Positions 57,701 to 64,000 of a stretch of 64,000 bases of DNA are shown one piece after another. Position numbers and translations under genes: made by a program. The notes under the pieces were generated by a model that was given only the letters and a program-made list of their open reading frames with translations, had not been told where the DNA came from and made no database searches. The stretch is from Cliona cf. orientalis (Eukaryota; Porifera; Demospongiae; Clionaida; Clionaidae): assembly GCA_963930775.1 (NCBI GenBank), contig OZ005690.1:8912225-8976224 (forward strand), written 5' to 3'. Within the stretch, counting starts at the first letter, position 1; the number at the start of each line of letters is the position of its first letter.

Positions 57701-59763
57701 AGCTTTGTTTAGTGAGTTCTGTTTGTCATCAACTACATCACCGTAATAATTACCAAGGTCATTCTCATGCTGTTGCGCAGCCTTATTCTGACTTATGAGG
57801 AACTTTGCAATGTTATGAATGTTTTGGTTTAGAATCTCTTGGTTTTCGGCTATTTCTTCTTCCATTCGTTGTTGATCAATTTGCTGCTGGACACGATCCA
57901 TCATGTTTCCATACTCTTCAGCAGCACTAACTAAAGTGTTGATCACCTCTTCATACATCTTGTAAGCAAGGTAGGGTACAAAGACTGCTCTGTGTGAACG
58001 CTGCGGATTCCGTGTATTACGAAGAACTAGTGCTCGAGAGTAAATGTTTGTCAGTGAATTTATTGGAGGGTCATCTGATGTTAAACTTTGTTCACTCAGT
58101 GTTTCATTCACTGTTTCACTCAGTGAGTCCACAATCCATCTAGCGAAGTCAAATGCAGCTAAGGGGCCATCTTTACCCATATTGTAGTTTAAGATATTTT
58201 CAATGCAGACAACGAAGTATCCTAAACCTTCTGAGAAGCTGCTGATCACCCAAGGGTTATTAAATACTTGTCCAGTGTCTTCATATAGGAAACTTGCTGC
58301 GGTCTTGTTTGGCACTAAATCAGTGTACGTGGCTCCGAGTTCAACAGTTTTTATATCGTCTATCCCTGAGTCAGTGAGTACTAGAGCATTTCCATCATAT
58401 ATAGTCGAGTGAGAACCATCAACAGCTGACTTCAGCTTCATGGTACCATAGAAAATGTTGCTAATGAGGATAAAACTTGATGAATCATCTGTTGTGCTAA
58501 CGTTCACTGTGAGAGTAGGCACATAGTCTCCATGCATTTTGGAAACAAACACGTCACAGACAATGATGACGCTTGTGTTTCCTGGGAGGAAGACATCGCT
58601 GGAAAGTTCAATGACATTAGCCAACAGAAACACAGTCTTCACTTTGTCTGGTTCCAATACTTGCACACTGCTCAGATCCATGTATAGATACTTCATTCCA
58701 AGCAAATAGGAGGCAGTCAATGTAGGGTAGAGAGGTGCGAATTGAGAGTAAGCTTCTGCATAATTAACTGATAAGTTTATTGAACTGAAACTAGGTCCAG
58801 CTATAGAGCCAAATTTCTGGAAGGATGAACTTCGTAGCAATTCAAGCCACTTAATTGAAACAGTTAAATCTGCAAAGGCTTCCAAACTCCTAAGTCGAAC
58901 TTTAGCAATGAGTGATGTGTCGAGTTGATTCAATCTGTCAAATACTGATCCATTGGCACTCAAACGAAAAATACTTTGCTTAACTACATTTCCACTGTCC
59001 TCTAAGTATGGAACAATCTCCGTTTCAAAGTCTGGATGAGCACTAGCTATTTTGACAGGTCCATAATACTTGGCATATCCTTCATAATCACCTTTTACTT
59101 CAGTGTACTTTGGAAATGAAAACAACACAGAAGCACCAGAGCGGCTCTCCTCTGTTGGATAACGTTTTTTGATCATTTGGTAATCTGACTGTTCATAAGC
59201 AAAAGCTTGATACACAAAATCACCGACAGTGTAACCAATGACAAAATGAGTACCCACAGATGAAAAGAAGCTCAAAATTTTTGCATTGTCAAAGGGCTCT
59301 ATGTTTTGGAGTGTCTCGTTGACTGTGTCATCCAAGTGAGGCTCACCACTGATGGTGAAATTAGTCATCTGTTTCCATTGTCTTGCCAACACAAAAGAAG
59401 TGTTCCCCCCAGTCAGGTTAGCGTCATCTGAGTGTATTCCTATCAGGTCAGCGAGATCACTGGCAGTTTCTTGTTCCTTTCCAGGTTGAAACATGAATCC
59501 ACCTGCTTTAAATTGGTCATCAGGATTGATATAGTCAAAGAATGCCTGCACTAGCTGGGTAAAGTTATCACAGAAGGTAATAATGGGAAAGGAATCAAAC
59601 TCCGTCGATATATCAACTTGTTTTGTGATATCATCAGGATTGGTGAAAATATTTGGACTAGTTGGAGGATAGAAAAGGTCACTTGTGCTGACACCATACT
59701 TCAGCCCATATATCAGGTTGACTGGTTGCCCTATAGCCAATGTTGAGGTAGCACGGATCCAAG
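54767..59763 (-). CDS. Giant MACPF-domain protein (5' exon missing)
   Basis: One frame of about 1,665 codons ends at TGA (54769-54767). The N-terminal part has the MACPF signature: the region around residues 155-182 contains ILSFFSSVGTHF followed by Gly-rich strands. MACPF proteins form membrane pores or adhesive surfaces in immunity and development. Residues about 598-725 (numbered from 59740) form a long Gln/Glu-rich coiled coil, followed by helical sequence (about 725-790), then beta-rich sequence with many Asn-glycosylation sites and a late Cys cluster (CCDICEQSNC). This length is well above classic perforins. The open frame has no usable ATG: codon 59740 is TTG, an in-frame stop lies near 59790, and a CTGCAG acceptor precedes 59763, so a first exon carrying the signal peptide must lie upstream and was not found. 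No breaks are seen. A pore-forming role is possible but unproven. Confidence 0.75.
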
Positions 59764-61040
59764 CTGCAGTGATTGGTTTATATCATTAATTAAAGAACAG
59801 TGTTTGCTTTTGTCATCATATATATAGCTGGTTATTGATGAAGTTAATTAAGTTAACCCAAAACTTCCTATATTATTGCTTTATGCACATGTAACATAAT
59901 ATACTAAAGTGTGATACAATCACTACTGAGTTTGGTGCATGTTGGTCCCTTCCTGCTCAGATTGGACTATAAATTTCTGGTCCTTGAGTATGTCATGCAA
60001 CTATAACAATTCCCATGAAATGCTCTTTAAATGCCATGCCATCTATACTCCAGTATATACCATTAGCCCTTCCATGGATGCCAATTAAAAGGATGCCCTG
60101 AAGCCTTACTGAATATTTATGAACATAGATAGTAAAAGCATTTGTAGGAAGGAGGGAAGTGTTGGCTGTAGTCACGTTAGTGCAAATTTAGCCACGTTCC
60201 CAAATTTTTGATCTCCAGTGCTAATATGGGCTTCATACATGGTCACGGGTTTACATGTAGTGCATGCATGCAGGATTCAGTGTTTCATTTAGAATTTCCG
60301 TCAAGGGGGGGAGGGGGGGGGCAAAAGCAGTGATTACCGAATTGAGGGGGGGGGGCGATAACAAAAGTAACAATTTAGCATTAGTTTCAACTGAAAACGT
60401 GCCTTTGTGCCATGTGTCCCATTAATATAAATTGAAGCATTTAGCTACAAAATTTCACCGCCACGTTAGCAGAAAAGTAGACAAAAATGATGTGTGATAT
60501 CAGCAGGGGGTGGGTGCGGGAGGCGGATGTGCCCCCTTCTGCGTGGAGTGCAAAGCTGATGGTAATTTTTGAGTCAAAAGACCCGCTATTTAGAGATAAA
60601 TTAAAGAAGAAAAAATTGTCTATAATTATAATATTATACATACACATGTATGAATGGTGGCAATTTCCAAGGGGGGGGGGGGGGGGGGGGAATGCCCCCT
60701 CCCGCCCCCACCCCAATTGAAACCCTGGGATTTGGAGCTGGTAGTAAGGTGCATGCAAGCTAGAGTTACATGCTAGTCATACGCTGATGAATTTTAACTA
60801 CCATACTCACTCTAATTATCCGAACGGCCAAAAATAATTATTAATATCGCCGTTTGGTGTTAAATAGAAAGTGAATAAATTCGGGCAATGGTTTATTCAA
60901 GTAAATAGAACGGATCCGGTGCAAATGGAGAAAGCACTATTAATAGCGACGAAGAAACAACAGTCGATGTCCAACTATAGGTTTTTCGTTATCAGCTCTA
61001 GAGTTCTCAGTATCGCTGTGCTCTCAGGAGCGATCACAAA
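59764..61040. other. Non-coding stretch with family A fragments
   Basis: Inverted family A sequence lies at about 60283-60362 (TTTCATTTAG...TCAAGGGGGG) and another G/C-run unit at 60655-60730. The missing first exon of the MACPF gene should be in or beyond this stretch on the minus strand, but no convincing signal-peptide exon could be picked out. Confidence 0.45.
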
Positions 61041-61271
61041 ATGATCGCCGTCTGTGTCTGTGTTACCTTTTTGCTCTTATATGCTGTCCAAGATGTGGTA
61101 ACCACACTCTTCGATGAACGTGGAAGAGTTGTCTCGAGCTCCTGCCATACCGTACTGTGTGGCCGTTCGGTTGATTTAGAGTGGATGAGAAAACTTGAAA
61201 TTCAAGATGTTCGACAAATTAGGAAGGATTTACTTAAACTTGCCGTTCAGGCTATTAGAATGTTCGAATAA
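61041..61271 (+). CDS. Small secreted-type ORF, 76 codons
   Basis: ATG-initiated; the first 16 residues are hydrophobic (MIAVCVCVTFLLLYAV) like a signal peptide or anchor, followed by a charged helical C-terminus (LEWMRKLEIQDVRQIRKDLL). Two Cys (SSCHTVLCG) could pair. The composition is not low complexity. No family recognised and no splice support, so it may be chance. Confidence 0.35.
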   Translation: MIAVCVCVTFLLLYAVQDVVTTLFDERGRVVSSSCHTVLCGRSVDLEWMRKLEIQDVRQIRKDLLKLAVQAIRMFE

Positions 61272-62611
61272 TTAGACCGAGTACGCCGGTATCACGTTAA
61301 GTACCAATTTCCATGCATCACCCCTGCATGCATGGAAATTATGTAAAGTTCTGCTGATCGACAATCATAGCAATGTCAATTACACTATAGTATGCTCTAT
61401 CAATAATTATTAGATCCTTGTGTACATGTAACAGTATTTTTGATGTGATACCTCACCTGATCGCTTTGCTTGACATCCCAAGTCATTCACTTTGCAATGT
61501 CCATAGTCTGTATCAATATTTAAGAACACATACATATGTAACCAAAGAGCTATGTGATCATGTACATTGGGGTAAGTGTAAAACCTGGACTCTGGACTCT
61601 GGACTGGACCCATGGACTGGACTGTGGACTGAGATTTGGACTCGATTTTGGACTGATGCTCAGTTCAATGAGGACCATTTCCAGCAATAAACTTGGGATA
61701 CATGTAGCTACTAAGGAGCAGCTTATAAGGCAGAGCTGATTATTTCCCTTAGAAACTGGTGAGGGTGTATCTCCTCAGGATGTTGGGTATTAAGTTGTAA
61801 CTCAGATGCAGAGAAAGGCAAAAGATAGTCCAGTCTCCAGCCCTCTTTCAAGCACACGGGGCTGAGGATGAGACTAGGCCAAAGATTGTCACAGATTTAA
61901 TGATCATAACTCCACAACTGAGAGATGAGGCCAATGTAGCCTAGAATGCAGGCTTATTTTCGAGGAGGAGCCTGGGTTCAAGGCTAAGGTGGAATCTCCC
62001 TTTTGTGCTTTAGCCTGTGCATCTAGATCAAGTTCCTACATGCAGACCTTTTCTGAGTCAGTATCCTATAGATCTATATACTTGGACTTGTCCCGAGTCT
62101 CTACATAACTTAAACGTGAGGGCCGGTATGGTACTATCTGTCTCAATGCCTTAGACTCCTATTTGGCATTGCAGGTGGTCATCGATCAAGTTTCCAAGGG
62201 AAATGGTCTCCTCTTCTTTTACATGTTTACCGTGAAGTAACCTCCAGGCCAGCTCCTTGTGACTTAGCCTCGTACCTAGTAGAGGAGGTTGGACAAGGTC
62301 TCATATATAATTAAGGAATTTTTGGAATTGGGGAATAAAACTTGGCCAATTACCGTAAAGTCTGGATTATAAGCGCACATGCTTATTAAGCGCATATTTT
62401 TTAATAAGCGCATGCTTCCTTCCTGTTATTAAGTATTGTCTACCTTATAGCTATCGTGCCTGTTGACAATGATTCATTGGTGCTATCCTTAACCGAGAGA
62501 AATTAATGTTATCCCCTATAGCTAGCTATTATTATGGCTCGTACGTAGGGTTGGGGGGATTGACTGTCGCACACTGCCTGGTTATTTTTTCCTGCTCTTA
62601 CTCAAAAAGCG
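61272..62611. other. Non-coding stretch with TGGACT repeat
   Basis: Apart from the degenerate TGGACT array at 61585-61655 and a TTAAGCGCAT/ATAAGCGCA inverted motif at 62368-62412, nothing is recognised. A palindrome TTTCCATGCATCACCCCTGC...GCATGGAAA lies at about 61309-61338. Confidence 0.4.
61585..61655 (+). repeat. Degenerate TGGACT tandem repeat
   Basis: About nine TGGACT words spaced 5-14 bp apart, often as CTCTGGACT or ACTGTGGACT. Confidence 0.8.
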
Positions 62612-62722
62612 AGCGTAGGGATGTATAGTGGACATGATTATCCCTACAAATCTTGTTAGTATACTTTTTAGCCCTCCCATCCCTACTTCACCCTTCAATT
62701 TCATTGTTTTTTATACTTGTTT
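62612..62722. repeat. Lone right arm of MITE family G
   Basis: It carries TAGGGATGTATAGTGGACAT, ACAAATCTTGTTAGTATACT and CCTTCAATTTCATTG, the same order as the right arm at about 52825-52930. No left arm is nearby. Confidence 0.75.
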
Positions 62723-62745
62723 CTGTTCTTTTTTGTTCCTCTTTA

Positions 62746-63943
62746 GGCCACTTCAACTGCTATTGTTGTTTCACGGGCCCGACTGACCCTCTAATTTGCA
62801 GATTTGAAAAGAAAATAAAAATGATGTAATGCATAAGTGCGAATGCGCAATGGTGTCGATGAATGCTTGGCCCAGTGTATCTATTAAACGAGGTGGATCG
62901 ACAGTCATTTCTCATAAGATTGTTAAGTGCGAGTGGACAGATACACTTGGGGCGTTCATAGAGAAGGTGGAGCGTAAGCCGCCATTTATCGGCATGCAAA
63001 TTTTCCCGATTTGTAACTCCTGCCAGGAATGACGTATGAACTTGGTTCTTGCACCGAAAGAAAGCTCTTGAAGTAGGCTTTCATTAGCTAGAATCCAGAG
63101 AGGTAGGCCCTAGTAATCAATGAGCTATAAGCGCTAATGCGCAGACATCACAATACCATTTATCGGCAACCAGTACCTATTATCGGCACGCCTATTCTTT
63201 TCCATAATGGGGAATGTGCCATTTATTGGCACCATGGCCTTCTTGAGCCTTTTACTGCTGCCTTACTTGCCAGAAAATTATAGAAAAAATATCCCCAGAT
63301 ACTTCAGGATGTCCTCTCACTATATCTCTCTTCTCATATCGATCGCTTGCATCGTCTTCGAATGGCAGCCGTGAATGTGTTGATACTACATGTAAAATCG
63401 ATACTAGAGCCGTTTCAACAGTACAATAAATTCATGAAGGACTTGGATGTGTTCTAGGCATTAGCCTCCACCTTAAGAGCAACTATGACGGAATAATAAT
63501 CTTTCTAGCTCTTGCTAGGCCACGGTAAAGCCGCCATGAGCTGTTTCTCCCTGTAGATGCCAGATACTTCATCCGACTTTGATCGAACTTGGTATAGAGC
63601 TTCTTTGCCACGCCTTCTTGCCAGTAATATCATCCTTTTCTTCCTGTTTACTTTCCTTGATATGCAATGGCCATTGAAAGTTCCAGGTCCGTAAACGCTT
63701 CAGCGATGTCCGTATAATCCTGTAAAATACGTCGTAAACTAGGTAAACTAGGTGCCGATGATTGGCACGGGCGGTGCCGGTATTACGTACATGCCGATAT
63801 ATGGCGGCTTACGCGACCCGAGTTTGAGCCACAAGAAATCAGCAACTCTAATTACTTTTTTTCTTTTTTTAAACCGACCTACCGACCCTGAACCTTTGTC
63901 TGGTATATATGCCCGTGAAACAACTATTGCAGTTGAAGTGGCC
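62746..63943. mobile_element. 1.2-kb TTA-flanked inverted-repeat element
   Basis: Both ends read GGCCACTTCAACTGC, then TGTTTCACGGGC (about 33 bp, two mismatches). TTA flanks each side (62743-62745 and 63944-63946), as in PIF/Harbinger insertions. A second inverted pair lies inside (CGTAAGCCGCCAT-TATCGG at about 62972-62994 and, complemented, at about 63795-63817). Only short open frames are present, so it is non-autonomous or decayed. Confidence 0.82.
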
Positions 63944-64000
63944 TTAGTGTAATTCATCAATGCTATCTATTATGATGTTCTCATTAACTCTTTAATGAAG

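Noticed and set aside
55437..58412. Several 60-90 codon open frames opposite the MACPF gene
   Set aside because: Antisense shadows of a long, convincing coding frame.
60441..60758. 105-codon minus-strand open frame
   Set aside because: It passes through a long G/C run and family A-like repeat sequence.

Overview
The window looks like nuclear DNA of an early-branching animal, most likely a sponge (demosponge-like). The evidence is short spliced exons with GT/AG borders, dense TG/GA microsatellites, G and C homopolymer runs, and three gene types familiar from sponge and cnidarian genomes: a protein kinase joined to kelch repeats, a beta-helix ectodomain fused to a multi-pass membrane domain, and a very large secreted-type MACPF protein. 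The organism assignment is an inference; nothing here fixes the species.

Layout. 0-4 kb holds a three-exon fragment of CNOT1 (CCR4-NOT scaffold) with a 2-bp frameshift, plus unrecognised coding-like exons. 4-18 kb is repeat-rich: a minisatellite, microsatellites, dispersed families, a TTAA-flanked element and a 342-bp element with 9-bp target duplications. 18.2-21.6 kb is a long open reading frame for a Mutator-like transposase fused to a Ulp1 (C48) protease and a PHD finger. 22-32 kb is repeats with single-exon fragments of a Dbl-family RhoGEF (PH domain) and an axonemal-type dynein heavy chain (with an in-frame stop). 32.6-38 kb is dominated by two CACTA-like elements built of CATGAAAT/ATTTCATG motifs, one carrying nested insertions. 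39.1-40.0 kb is an intact unrecognised 306-codon gene. 40.3-41.7 kb has two terminal-inverted-repeat elements, one with a perfect 23-bp hairpin. 42.7-46.1 kb (minus) is a decayed kinase/coiled-coil/kelch gene. 47.0-48.2 kb is an element with long inverted repeats. 48.9-52.4 kb is the beta-helix/multi-pass membrane gene, split by an exact 8-bp tandem duplication. 54.8-59.8 kb (minus) is the MACPF gene, whose first exon is not located. 61-64 kb has a small secreted-type ORF, a TGGACT repeat and a 1.2-kb TTA-flanked element.

There is no operon-like arrangement. The main theme is mobile-element activity: at least six inverted-repeat elements have readable target duplications (TTAA, TTA twice, TAT, TAG, 9 bp twice). 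Two of these are supported by a matching unoccupied copy of the same repeat elsewhere in the window. Host genes mostly appear as fragments or frame-broken copies, while the two longest frames (transposase and MACPF) are intact.
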